From Clostridiales bacterium (lineage in GTDB: Bacteria; Bacillota; Clostridia; Christensenellales; Aristaeellaceae): a DNA stretch of 64,000 bases. The translations under genes and the position numbers were made by a program. Under the pieces are notes generated by a model. The model saw nothing but the letters and a program-made list of their open reading frames with translations, was not told where the DNA came from and did not search any database. Below are positions 16,981 through 25,540 of this stretch, piece after piece. Within the stretch, counting starts at the first letter, position 1; each line of letters starts with the position of its first letter. The DNA is taken from the NCBI GenBank assembly GCA_015056255.1, contig SVGP01000004.1:89982-153981 (forward strand), written 5' to 3'.

Positions 16981-17022
16981 ACAGCGCCGTCCGTTCATTA
17001 AGAACCGGACGGCGCTGTTTTA
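16981..17022 (+). terminator. Terminator between the Pel operon and the convergent sensor gene
   Basis: Perfect 13-bp stem ACAGCGCCGTCCG / CGGACGGCGCTGT with TTTTATT after it; the reverse strand also ends in T-rich sequence, so it can work for both convergent transcripts. Confidence 0.88.
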
Positions 17023-17027
17023 TTGGT

Positions 17028-20000
17028 TCATGATCCTACAGAATAGCCGTTTTTGCCATTATGCTTTATTCTGTACATTGCCTTGTCGGCCTTTTCATAC
17101 AATTCTTCCAACGTGCTGCCATCCTCGGGATAGCATGCAGCGCCGATGCTTGCGGAAATAAGAAGCGAAGAATCATTTCCGGCGCACCATCGCAATTCCT
17201 TGACAAGCTGCTCAGCCTTCTGGCGGACGTCCTCGATATGCTTGACGTTGCGCATAAGCACCAGGAATTCGTCGCCGCCGATGCGCGCGACATAGTCGCT
17301 TTCCCGGAATGCGCCTTGCAGCATCTGCGCAAATTGGATCAGCTGGTTATCGCCTTCTTTGTGACCCAATTTGTCGTTGATGTGCTTCAGGTTGTCTACA
17401 TCGATCATGATCAGTGCATGGCGGACGCCCTTGCCCTCGGCCTTGGTCAGCTCTTCCCGGATGCACTGCCGCATATACGCGCGGTTCAGCAGGCCGGTAA
17501 GAACATCGTGATACGCAAGATAGGATACGCCGCTTTCCATCTCGTCGGAAATGTCATAGCAGCACATCAGCAGGCTCAGATGGCCATTGGACGGGTCGGT
17601 CAGGAATCTGATCTCATCCCGGAGCCAGACGATGTTTCCGTCAGGCAGCTTCCTCTTGTATTCCAGTGTAAGTTCGTTCTGGCCGCCTTCATAAATCTTT
17701 TCCAGCGACTCCTTGTTGAACTGGCTGTAGAACTGATAGGCCTGAGTATCCCGATTCACAATCCCGCGAAGCACATTTGCAGTCAGCTCATCAATGGTGA
17801 GATGCTTTTTAAACCGCACGCCGTTGACAGTCTGCGTATTTTCGGCGCTGATGTGCCAGATGACAAGATCGATATAGATGGAGCTATACGCCTTTTCCGG
17901 CAGCTGAAACAATCGCCGCAGCTCCAGCTGATAGTGCTTGGCAGACAAGTACGACGCGGTGATATCGCGCGTTATGCCCAGAATGCCCATCATTCTGCCC
18001 TGACTGTCGGTCAGCAGCCGCTTGGTGGTGGAACCGTAACGAAGCAAGCCGCCCCATTCGCCCAGAGATTCTATGGTATCTACAAGGTCTTCGCCGTTCT
18101 GAAGCAGCTGAAGGTCATCCTGCGCATAGCGCTTGGCGCGGGTAGTATCGCCAAAGAGATCCGCATCGGTATGGGTGATGACTTCTTCCGGCGTTAGGTT
18201 GAGCATTGCAGCAAACGCTGGAGAAACGGCACGGTAAACCAGATCAACATCCTTAAGGAAAATAATGTCGCTGGTGTTGCCGATCAAAGAATTGAAAGCG
18301 GATATTATGAGTGTAATTGAATCTTTTCCGGCAGGCGCGCGCTGAAAGTTCGCTTGTTCACTGACAGGGATGACATCGTCGTATTCTTTCGCAACGTTGC
18401 GAAATGCCGTAATGATCCTGGGATTGAAGCAGCCACACGAACCGTCGCAAATCATAGAGATGGCCTTATCGCGGCTGTAGGCTTGCTTATAGACGCGGGG
18501 AGCGGTGAGCGCATCGAACACATCGGCAATGGCAGCCACCTGCGCCCAGATGGGAATGTCATTGCCTGCCAGACCATCCGGATAGCCCGTGCCGTCCCAG
18601 CGCTCATGGTGCCAGCGGCAGATATCATAAGCATATGAATAGAGCGGCTCGTCCTGCAGATTGGGAATGCGCTCAAGCAGTTCACAGCCCTTGGTGGGGT
18701 GCTCCTTGATAAAGCTGAATTCGGCGGGCGTCAGCTTTCCGGGCTTGTTGAGGATATAATCCGGGATGGCGATTTTGCCCACGTCATGCAGCGAGGCGGC
18801 ATTGCTGACCAAATCAATCTCTTTTTTGGAAAGCGTGCACTCCTCCGGATACAGGCGGCAGAATTCCGTCATGATATCATGGGTGAGCTGGCGGATGCGA
18901 ACGACATGTTCACCAGATTCGCAGCTGCGGAATTCGATAGCCGTCGCCAGAATATCCATCAACGTCATCCTGGATTCATCGAGCTTCTCTTCCTGATGAT
19001 GGACCGTCTTTTTCAGCGTCCGCTGATACCGGATCTGCTGGTGAATGACCAGCACCAGCAGGATAAAGGCGATCACCGTCAGCAGGATGATCATTTCCAA
19101 CTGACGGTTGGTGCGGATTAAATCAAACAAAGAGTATTCTGGCACGCTGAATGAGGTGTGCTTTCTGATGATCTGATTGCTCTCCACGTTGTCAATACAG
19201 GAGATTGCGGTATTCAGAATGGAGGTCAGATGGCTGTTGACGCTGCGGGATACGCCGATAGAAAAGTTGTTTGACGACTGCGAGGTCAACATCAACAAAT
19301 TGGCTTCGGGATGATTCAGCACGAATTGTTCCGCCTCATAGGCATAGGTGCAGAAGCCGTCTGTCTCTCCGTTCACAACGGACAGGATGCATTCTTCACG
19401 GGTGGGATAAATGACATATTCGGTCTGAGTATAATCGTTATTATAGAAATGCTCTTCCGAAGAATAGGTGGAATGGAGAACATGGGCGGCAATCTTGATG
19501 TCGTCGGTATGATCTTTGCGGCGGATCCATGCGAAGGGCGCCGAGAGATAGCTGTCTGTAATGGAATATCCGAGCTCTTCGGCAGTGTGGAAATCGGAGA
19601 CCAGATCAATGCAGATATCGACGCTCTGATCGCGGAGAAGATTGGAATAGTGGTCGCGGTCTGTCGGAATAACCCATTCATACGAAATACCGGCCATTTC
19701 AGCAATCAGCTGGAATGTATCGGGCATAATGCCGGCAACCTGTCCTTCATCATTGATATAGGAATAGGGTTTGCGGTCGAGATTGACAAGCACGCGATAG
19801 ACGCGGCCCTCCTCGCGCTTTTGTTTTAAATATGCCTTTTCGGCTTCGGTAAAGAAGGGAATATTGCTTTCGTTTTTTTCATAATACTTTTTGGACAGAT
19901 CCAGAATCCAATGCTGTTCTTCTATATTCATGCGTTCAAGGGAGACGTTGATCATATCGAGGGTCTTGTAGTCACCCTTACGCACAGCAATATATATGAG

Positions 20001-20669
20001 TGATTCGCTGAAGCTGTCAATCGTCCATTCATTGGTGCGGGCACGCATGCTGGTGCTTGCGATGGCGTCAATTTCTTCATCCTGTAGCGCCTGGGCCAAT
20101 GTCAAGGATGTGTCATAGTATACCAGCTCGTAGGTAAAGTCTTTTTCCTGCGCGTAGGCCGAAAGCTCTTCCTCTCGCACGACATCCGGTACAATGCCAA
20201 TCCGTATGCCCTGATAGGTTTCGTAGTGGCCGCTGATGATGCGGCTGTTTCCGGCCTTGACGGTGAGAAGCGTGGAGGCGGAGCCGATGGAATATTTGGA
20301 AAAATCAAAGCGGTCTATATTATCCCTGCTTTTTTTGACGGCTGTAAGCAAATCGATTTTACCCTCTTCGAGCATCTGCTTGCTTTGAGCAAAGCTCTGC
20401 TCATATCCATGATAGGTGAAATCGATATTGTTGTAGCGCGACATCAGCTGCAGAAGCTCATAGCCGTAACCGCTGCGCACACCGTTCGAATCCATGTTGT
20501 GATAGCCGTCAAAAGCCCAATAGCCTACCCGCAGAGTGTTTTTTTCGTATTCCTCAGCACTGGCGGGAAAGAGGGGGACAATCAGACACAGACTCACCCA
20601 AACCAGAAGAAGCTTTTGAATAAGGGCTTTGTTCTTATTTTTCTTCAATATAACAAAATTTTGCATCAT
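17028..20669 (-). CDS. Sensor with two SBP_bac_3 domains, HD-GYP, PAS and GGDEF domains
   Basis: 1213 residues. A signal sequence (~20-40) leads to two tandem periplasmic-binding-like domains (roughly 45-270 and 290-510), one membrane helix (MIILLTVIAFILLVLVI, ~525), then an HD-GYP phosphodiesterase domain with HDVGKIAIPDYILNKPGKLT (~625) and HHERWDGTGYPDGL, one or two PAS domains (~790-1020), and a C-terminal GGDEF domain with RESD-YVARI-GGDEF (~1120-1133). Both the GGDEF catalytic motif and its inhibitory RxxD are intact, as are HD and GYP, so the protein could both make and break c-di-GMP in response to an extracellular amino acid or similar ligand. It faces the Pel operon, whose PelD-like product is a predicted c-di-GMP receptor. 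Start behind AAAGGA. Confidence 0.92.
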   Translation of the reverse strand: MMQNFVILKKNKNKALIQKLLLVWVSLCLIVPLFPASAEEYEKNTLRVGYWAFDGYHNMDSNGVRSGYGYELLQLMSRYNNIDFTYHGYEQSFAQSKQMLEEGKIDLLTAVKKSRDNIDRFDFSKYSIGSASTLLTVKAGNSRIISGHYETYQGIRIGIVPDVVREEELSAYAQEKDFTYELVYYDTSLTLAQALQDEEIDAIASTSMRARTNEWTIDSFSESLIYIAVRKGDYKTLDMINVSLERMNIEEQHWILDLSKKYYEKNESNIPFFTEAEKAYLKQKREEGRVYRVLVNLDRKPYSYINDEGQVAGIMPDTFQLIAEMAGISYEWVIPTDRDHYSNLLRDQSVDICIDLVSDFHTAEELGYSITDSYLSAPFAWIRRKDHTDDIKIAAHVLHSTYSSEEHFYNNDYTQTEYVIYPTREECILSVVNGETDGFCTYAYEAEQFVLNHPEANLLMLTSQSSNNFSIGVSRSVNSHLTSILNTAISCIDNVESNQIIRKHTSFSVPEYSLFDLIRTNRQLEMIILLTVIAFILLVLVIHQQIRYQRTLKKTVHHQEEKLDESRMTLMDILATAIEFRSCESGEHVVRIRQLTHDIMTEFCRLYPEECTLSKKEIDLVSNAASLHDVGKIAIPDYILNKPGKLTPAEFSFIKEHPTKGCELLERIPNLQDEPLYSYAYDICRWHHERWDGTGYPDGLAGNDIPIWAQVAAIADVFDALTAPRVYKQAYSRDKAISMICDGSCGCFNPRIITAFRNVAKEYDDVIPVSEQANFQRAPAGKDSITLIISAFNSLIGNTSDIIFLKDVDLVYRAVSPAFAAMLNLTPEEVITHTDADLFGDTTRAKRYAQDDLQLLQNGEDLVDTIESLGEWGGLLRYGSTTKRLLTDSQGRMMGILGITRDITASYLSAKHYQLELRRLFQLPEKAYSSIYIDLVIWHISAENTQTVNGVRFKKHLTIDELTANVLRGIVNRDTQAYQFYSQFNKESLEKIYEGGQNELTLEYKRKLPDGNIVWLRDEIRFLTDPSNGHLSLLMCCYDISDEMESGVSYLAYHDVLTGLLNRAYMRQCIREELTKAEGKGVRHALIMIDVDNLKHINDKLGHKEGDNQLIQFAQMLQGAFRESDYVARIGGDEFLVLMRNVKHIEDVRQKAEQLVKELRWCAGNDSSLLISASIGAACYPEDGSTLEELYEKADKAMYRIKHNGKNGYSVGS

Positions 20670-20863
20670 TCAGCCGTTCCTTTCACAATGCTTACCATTA
20701 TCTATATTATACGGCTTTTCGCGTTTGTTTGCAATTGATAGTTTGCGTATGTCGGTGAATGATTTATTTGCAGAAGAAACGCTTCGTCGGCGGCAGGCGA
20801 GCGTTTGAGCACCTGCCCGGGCACGCTGCGTTCCCTTGTATCACAATCAACCGGCTTAGCCAC

Positions 20864-20937
20864 ATAATCACCCATGTTTTGATACAAAGCATGGGTGATT
20901 ATTTTTGCACTTATAGGCTGATAAAGCGTCATAATAT
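20864..20937. repeat. Hairpin element A (mobile-element end)
   Basis: An 18-bp stem with ATA loop: arms at 20864-20881 and 20885-20902, one G.T wobble. It is followed by ATTTTTGCACTTATAGGC and ATAAAGCGTCATAATAT. The tail matches the one at 44543-44579 almost base for base, while seven stem positions differ and are compensated. Element sequence stops at ~20937, where IS256 transposase code begins. Confidence 0.7.
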
Positions 20938-21341
20938 ACAAGGATATCAAGATGCTCATGGCGGATCTGAAGGCTGTTTATGCCGCAGCAGACGAAACGG
21001 CAGCGCTGTCGGCTCTGGATGATTTTGAGGAAATCTGGGGGAAGAAATATCCCCGGATCACTGCATCCTGGCGGGAAAACTGGGTAAATCTGAGCAGATA
21101 TTTCAAGTTTCCCGACGCCGTCTGCCGGCTGATTTATACCACGAATGCCATCGAAGGCTTCAACCGTCAGCTGCGGAAGGTGACCAAATCGAAATCCGTA
21201 TTCCCAACCGACGACAGTCTTCTGAAAATGCTGTAACTGGCGATGATGGACATTACGAAAAAATGGACGGGGCGGCGCATGGACTGGAGCATGATCCATG
21301 CTCAGCTCATGATTTACTATGGGGATCGTATGCACGAATAA
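20936..21341 (+). pseudogene. IS256-family (mutator) transposase, C-terminal remnant
   Basis: Translated from 20936 it reads YKDIKMLMADLKAVYAAAD and continues through IYTTNAIEGFNRQLRKVTKS, diagnostic of IS256-type DDE transposases. The N-terminal two thirds are missing, cut exactly at hairpin element A. A nonsense TAA at 21234-21236 stands where the family has Tyr (KML-Y-LAMMDITKKWTG); in-frame homology continues to TAA 21339. It is therefore doubly dead. Confidence 0.88.
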
Positions 21342-21424
21342 CATAAAATCCTCTGGCCGTCAAGGGTAAATGCTGACGCACGGCGGCTATGCCGCCGCCC
21401 TTGACCGCCTCCCGGATTTTATGT
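21341..21424. repeat. Long imperfect hairpin at the end of the IS256 remnant
   Basis: ACATAAAATCC (21341-21351) pairs with GGATTTTATGT (21414-21424); inner segments CCGTCAAGGG / CCCTTGACCG and CGGCGGC / GCCGCCG also pair. It lies directly behind the transposase stop, as expected for the subterminal region or terminal repeat of the element. Confidence 0.6.
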
Positions 21425-21568
21425 TACTATGCACACAAGGCAGCGATCAGTTGAAATGCTCGCCGCCTCTCTTCACTTTCATTTTTTCACTAACTTGTTC
21501 GTTTACACAGATTTTGGGATAGAGCGTCGCATTCTTAAAATCTCTGACTCTATCCTCTCAAAATCTCC

Positions 21569-23272
21569 TTACATCCGCTCAACAGCCTCAATCCCCAGCG
21601 CGTCCAGATGCTTTAAAAGCACGACCTTCGTCGCGTGCATCAGATACAGCCACGCGTTTTTCTTTTCCTCGTCTGTCTCCGAAAGCACTTTATTCTCTGC
21701 ATAAAAGCTTGAAAACGCGCCTGCAATATCAAACGCGCTTTCCGCAATGACGTTCGGAGCCTTATCTTCGTAGGCGGACAGGAACTTATCGCCCGTCAAA
21801 AGCAGCGCATAGATGAGATTCAGCTCGCTGTCCGTATAGATTTCCTCGGGCACATGAAGCTCGATTTTTCCCGCTTTTCTGAACACAGAATTGATTCTCG
21901 AGATTGTGTACAGGATAAACGACCCTGTTTTGCCCTCATAGGACGTGAATTTTTCAAGGTCGAAAATATAATCCTTTGCGCGGAAATTGATCAGGTCGCC
22001 GAATTTGATAGCGGCTACGGCGATTTTATGCGCATTCTCTTCTCTGTCCTCACCCTCCGCTGCGCGCGCAAGCACGGACGTATACACATCCTTATAAAAA
22101 TCCGAAAGCTTTAATACGTTTCCGTCTCTGGATTTAAGGGGCTTTCCGTCCGGTCCGTTGATCGTGCCAAAGCCCAGATGCAAAAGCTTCTCTTCGTTCT
22201 CCACAATACCTGCCATCTTCGCGCAGCGGAACACTTGCTTAAAGTGAAGCGCCTGCCTGTTGTCCACAACATACCAGATTTCATCGGGCTGAAACAGCTT
22301 TTCCCTTTCGATGATCGCGGCAAGATCGGTGGTCGCATAGATGTCCGAGCCATCCGTCTTTTTGATGATCACGGGCGGAATCGGCGCAGTATCCTCCTCG
22401 CGTGAAACATCCACAACCTTTGCGCCCATGGAATCGATGAGCAGGTTCCTTTTTTCAAGCGCGTCCATGAGCTCGCCCACATATTTCGCCGCGTCGCTTT
22501 CGCCGTGCCAAAGGTCAAACTGCACGCCTAAAATATCGTACATTTTGCCAATGCCCTTTAGGGAAATCTTCATAAGCTGCTTCCATTCGGAAAGGTACAT
22601 GGGATCGCCATTTTGAAATTTGTACGTGATTTCGTGCGCAGCCTTATCAAATTCAGGGTCAAGCTTCTTTTTCGCGTTGGCGTCCGAATAAAGCGTATCC
22701 CATTCCTCGGACGTAATGTCGATGTGATCTGAGAGCTTTCCTCTGTCCTCCAGCTCTTTCATCACCATGCCCATCTGAAGGCCCCAGTCGCCCAGATGGA
22801 CATCCCCGACCGTCCTTCTGCCGGTCGCCTTTGCAATGCGTTTGAGCGCCTCGCCAATCACAGCGCTTCTCACATGACCCACGTGCAAGGGCTTGGCCGC
22901 GTTCGGGCCGCCATAGTCGATCAAAATGGTTTCTTCTTTTTCCGCCTGCGGAACGCCCGTGTTGGGATCATTGACCATTTCGCAAAGGAATTTCAATAAG
23001 AATTCGTCCGTCACATCGAGGTTGATAAACCCCGCGCCCTTAACGGAAACGGAGGCAAAATCTTTATCCTCTTTCAGAACTTTGGAAACTTCGCCCGCAA
23101 TCACGCTGGGCGCTTTTCTGTACTTTTTTGCCGCAGGAAAGGCGCCGTTACATTGAAAGGCGCAAAGATCAGGCCTGTCTGAAGTTCTGACCAAGCCAAG
23201 ATCATGGGCATATCCGCACTTTTCAAACGCTTCGCAAGCCTTTTTTGTAAGCTCCATCAATAAACTGTTCAT
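21569..23272 (-). CDS. argS: Arginyl-tRNA synthetase
   Basis: 567 residues, normal for class I ArgRS. It charges tRNA-Arg with arginine. GGPNAAKPLHVGHVRSAVIG contains the HIGH-type motif HVGH at 130-133. LKSRDGNVLKLSDF takes the place of KMSKS, as is common in ArgRS. The C-terminal anticodon-binding domain ends DALGIEAVERM. Start behind AAGGGG. Upstream lies a promoter, an 11-residue leader peptide rich in Arg codons and a terminator hairpin, so expression is likely set by attenuation. Confidence 0.95.
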   Translation of the reverse strand: MNSLLMELTKKACEAFEKCGYAHDLGLVRTSDRPDLCAFQCNGAFPAAKKYRKAPSVIAGEVSKVLKEDKDFASVSVKGAGFINLDVTDEFLLKFLCEMVNDPNTGVPQAEKEETILIDYGGPNAAKPLHVGHVRSAVIGEALKRIAKATGRRTVGDVHLGDWGLQMGMVMKELEDRGKLSDHIDITSEEWDTLYSDANAKKKLDPEFDKAAHEITYKFQNGDPMYLSEWKQLMKISLKGIGKMYDILGVQFDLWHGESDAAKYVGELMDALEKRNLLIDSMGAKVVDVSREEDTAPIPPVIIKKTDGSDIYATTDLAAIIEREKLFQPDEIWYVVDNRQALHFKQVFRCAKMAGIVENEEKLLHLGFGTINGPDGKPLKSRDGNVLKLSDFYKDVYTSVLARAAEGEDREENAHKIAVAAIKFGDLINFRAKDYIFDLEKFTSYEGKTGSFILYTISRINSVFRKAGKIELHVPEEIYTDSELNLIYALLLTGDKFLSAYEDKAPNVIAESAFDIAGAFSSFYAENKVLSETDEEKKNAWLYLMHATKVVLLKHLDALGIEAVERM

Positions 23273-23295
23273 ATTTCATTTCCCCTTATTCATAG

Positions 23296-23391
23296 AAAAA
23301 CCACCGCCCGATACGCGTGCCGGGCGGTGGTAAAATGCGTTTTGATCCAAGCGGCACACAGCGAAAGTACGCTTGTGCCAAAAGCACAAGC
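23296..23391 (-). promoter_or_regulatory. argS attenuator: pause hairpin and terminator
   Basis: On the minus strand the leader peptide stop is followed by a perfect 8-bp hairpin (23371-23378 with 23384-23391) and then by a perfect 10-bp terminator stem (23301-23310 with 23321-23330) ending in five T (23296-23300). Between them GTGCCG (plus-strand CGGCAC at ~23350-23355) can pair with CGGCAC in the terminator's upstream side, giving an alternative antiterminator. argS begins 24 bases after the T-run. Confidence 0.72.
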
Positions 23392-23393
23392 TT

Positions 23394-23429
23394 TCATCGG
23401 GTACGTCGGATCATGAACGCATGAATCAT
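23394..23429 (-). CDS. argS leader peptide MIHAFMIRRTR
   Basis: An 11-codon frame with its own AAAGGAG site 8 bases upstream. It ends Arg-Arg-Thr-Arg-stop (CGA CGT ACC CGA TGA), so three of the last four codons are arginine, two of them CGA. A ribosome short of arginyl-tRNA would stall just before the pause hairpin. This is the classic layout of ribosome-mediated attenuation, here in front of the enzyme that makes arginyl-tRNA. Confidence 0.72.
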   Translation of the reverse strand: MIHAFMIRRTR

Positions 23430-23459
23430 TGTCGTTTCTCCTTTTCGAAATTTGAATGG

Positions 23460-23488
23460 ATTGTATCATAGATTCCATATACTGTCAA
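23460..23488 (-). promoter_or_regulatory. argS promoter
   Basis: TTGACA and TACAAT with 17 bases between them on the minus strand, about 30 bases ahead of the leader peptide start. Confidence 0.8.
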
Positions 23489-23634
23489 GTAAGCATAGTG
23501 AAAACAACAGCCCTTCAAATCATCGCCGAATCTATCGATAACCCCTGCGCCCGATCAACCCGCAGAGCAGGCGTTTACCATCCCGTGCCTTGCGTTTTCA
23601 TGCCAACCTACAGAAAATGTTTTTCACGCTTGGC

Positions 23635-23660
23635 AACTTTTGAGCCCGTCAAACCGTATA
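23635..23660 (+). promoter_or_regulatory. Possible ECF-type promoter of the sigma-factor remnant
   Basis: GGCAAC (AAC at 23635-23637), 17 bases, CGTATA (23655-23660). The spacing and the AAC/CGT cores fit autoregulated ECF promoters, but the match is short. Confidence 0.3.
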
Positions 23661-23694
23661 TAGAGTGAAGATCTTCAAAAGCAAGAGGTGCCTC

Positions 23695-23991
23695 ATGGAT
23701 AAAATCATCTTTGAACAGCTCGCGCGCGAGCTGCTTCCGGGGCTTTACCGGTTGGCGATGAGTATACTCAGATCCTCCGCCGACAGCGAGGACGCGGTGA
23801 TGCATGCGCTTGAAAACGCATGGGCTGCGCGGGATAAAATCCGAGTGGGCAGCGAAAAAAGCTACATCGCAAAAATCGTAATCAATGAATGCCGGAACAT
23901 CCAAAGGATGAGACAGCGGATGCGTCCGGCGGATGAAATCGCTGAAAGCGCTTATACACCGCATGGATTATTGGGTGAGCGTCATTTTTGA
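23695..23991 (+). pseudogene. ECF sigma factor, region 2 only (truncated)
   Basis: The start MDKIIFEQLARELLPGLYRLAMSIL followed by SSADSEDAVMHALENAWAARD and SYIAKIVINECRNIQRMRQR is sigma region 2 with the usual DxEDxxxxxxxxAW pattern. After RPADEIAESAY the homology stops; region 4 (promoter -35 binding) is gone and the frame ends after 98 residues. AGAGGTG precedes the ATG. It cannot work as a normal sigma factor. Confidence 0.7.
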
Positions 23992-24541
23992 CAATGCGGA
24001 AATGTTCATGAACAGCCGCGAAGCGCTTCTTCAGGCGGATGGAAGCGTATTGATTTGGTATGACGGTTTCCAAAATGGGGAAATGCCCGAAAGTATGCAG
24101 GTTACCGTGAAAAGCCATACTACGGTAGAAGGCGATGTTCAGACGTTTGACGATATTGAGTTTGACATTCATCTTTGCGAGTCGGACAGGGAAATCCGAT
24201 TGATTCCAGAGAATGCAGAAATTGGCGATGATTTTACGCTCCTGTCCGCAGAAATCAGTTTTACGAAAATTCGCGGTTATTTCTCTTGTGAATATCTTTC
24301 GAAAAACAAGGATAATTCCGTGATGGTCTTTCTTTATACGGTAAAGGATGGATGCAAAGATAAGGAAATCACATCCGGGAACAGATATATTGATGTGACA
24401 CGGAACAAAGATGATACGTATCGGCTGTATTCTGAGATCCAGTCCCTCGATGAAATTCCAGAGGAAGTGATTATCGAGGTCAGAGAGGGATTCACTGATT
24501 CCGTAATCGGGAGCATGATATGCAAAACAGAAATGAAATAA
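23950..24541 (+). pseudogene. C-terminal part of a cognate anti-sigma/DUF4179-like protein
   Basis: In a different frame from the sigma remnant, an open stretch gives a beta-rich domain (VSVIFDNAEMFMNSREALLQ ... EVIIEVREGFTDSVIGSM) like the extracellular part of DUF4179-type anti-sigma proteins encoded next to ECF sigma genes. The expected N-terminal half and membrane helix are absent. One internal deletion joining the middle of the sigma gene to the middle of its partner near 23940-23970 explains both remnants. Family identification is moderate. Confidence 0.5.
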
Positions 24542-24617
24542 CGAAGTTATGAAATAAAGGAGCTGTTGCACAAATGTCCTTAGATCATCAACAACCTCTG
24601 ACATAAGCTGTTTGCGT

Positions 24618-24670
24618 CCTTGGCTCTCCCTCCGGGAGAGCTGTCGGCGCAGCCGACTGAGAGGGTCTGT
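24618..24670. repeat. Dispersed palindromic repeat
   Basis: CTTGGCTCTCCCTCCGGGAGAGC and CTGTCGGCGCAGCCGACTG form two adjacent hairpins followed by AGAGGG. Same family as 480-512, 29411-29455 and 36226-36285. The rest of the gap 24542-24810 holds a second, weaker copy (CCAATGGGGG... near 24715-24745) and no gene. Confidence 0.7.
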
Positions 24671-24810
24671 TCTGCGCATCTGTTTATTAGCAGCAGGACA
24701 AGCATGGATCCCCCCTTGACTTTCCCAAGAGAAGAGCCAATGGGGGATAAAAGAATCATTTAGGATAATCATGCCCAAATGGCTTTCTGAAACCTTTGTT
24801 GATTGGCTGC

Positions 24811-25524
24811 TTATGAAAATGCATTTTCGAGATATTTTATAAGATCGTTGTAATTTCCGTGCTGATAGCAGGAAATATCGCGCCCGTCCTTGTTGAGCAG
24901 GCAGTCCGTGATGAGAAACACATGGATGCCTGCTTTTTCCGCGGCGGCGTCTTCAATCGCATCGTTTCCGACCATGAGGCATTCGTCCGCATTCAGGCCG
25001 TTTTTTTCGAGAATTTCCGTGTAATAGGCCGGGTTGGGCTTGCAGAAATGGGAGTTTTCGTAGGACGTGATGTAAGAAAAATCGTCGGGATTCACGCCCG
25101 CCCACGTCATACGGTTTTTCTGCGCGATCATGGGGAAAATCGGATTGGAGGCTAAAATCAGGTTCACGCCCTTTTCCTTTAAAAAGGATACGACCTTCGA
25201 AGCGTTTTCGGTATAGCCGCAGGCGACCTTGGCATTTGCGAATTCGTTTTTGTAAAAATCCTCAAAGACCGGCTCGTCTTTCCGGCCATTTTCAGGAAAA
25301 ATGGCGGTGAACGTTTTCCAGAAAGCTTCTTCGTTGGTTTCGCTTCCGCCGTTTTTGACCATAGAGCCAGTGCCTGCCCAGATGGCGGAAATCAGCTTTT
25401 CAGCGTCGTAGCCGTGAGGAGCTAAGCGTTTTGCAAGATTTTTGAAGTAGAGCTTGGTAAATGCGTCCTGATCCATCGGAAGAAGCGTCCCGTCGAGATC
25501 GAAAAATACATTCTTGATATTCAT
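24811..25524 (-). CDS. HAD-superfamily hydrolase
   Basis: 237 residues from an ATG behind AAGGAG (an in-frame extension to 25632 overlaps the MFS gene and is rejected). Motif I VFFDLDGTLLPMD (nucleophile Asp), motif II LILASNP, motif IV VGNDAIEDAAAEKAG. It hydrolyses a phosphate ester in the cytoplasm; the substrate is not apparent. It follows the MFS gene by 16 bases, so the two are one operon. Confidence 0.88.
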   Translation of the reverse strand: MNIKNVFFDLDGTLLPMDQDAFTKLYFKNLAKRLAPHGYDAEKLISAIWAGTGSMVKNGGSETNEEAFWKTFTAIFPENGRKDEPVFEDFYKNEFANAKVACGYTENASKVVSFLKEKGVNLILASNPIFPMIAQKNRMTWAGVNPDDFSYITSYENSHFCKPNPAYYTEILEKNGLNADECLMVGNDAIEDAAAEKAGIHVFLITDCLLNKDGRDISCYQHGNYNDLIKYLENAFS

Positions 25525-25540
25525 TGTTTTCTCCTTATAT

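Noticed and set aside
23290..23478. 62-codon minus-strand frame over the argS leader
   Set aside because: It runs through the promoter and terminator hairpin and has no ribosome-binding site; the 11-codon frame has one.
23296..23490. T-box riboswitch for argS
   Set aside because: The conserved T-box sequence and specifier stem are absent; a short leader ORF with Arg codons explains the terminator better.
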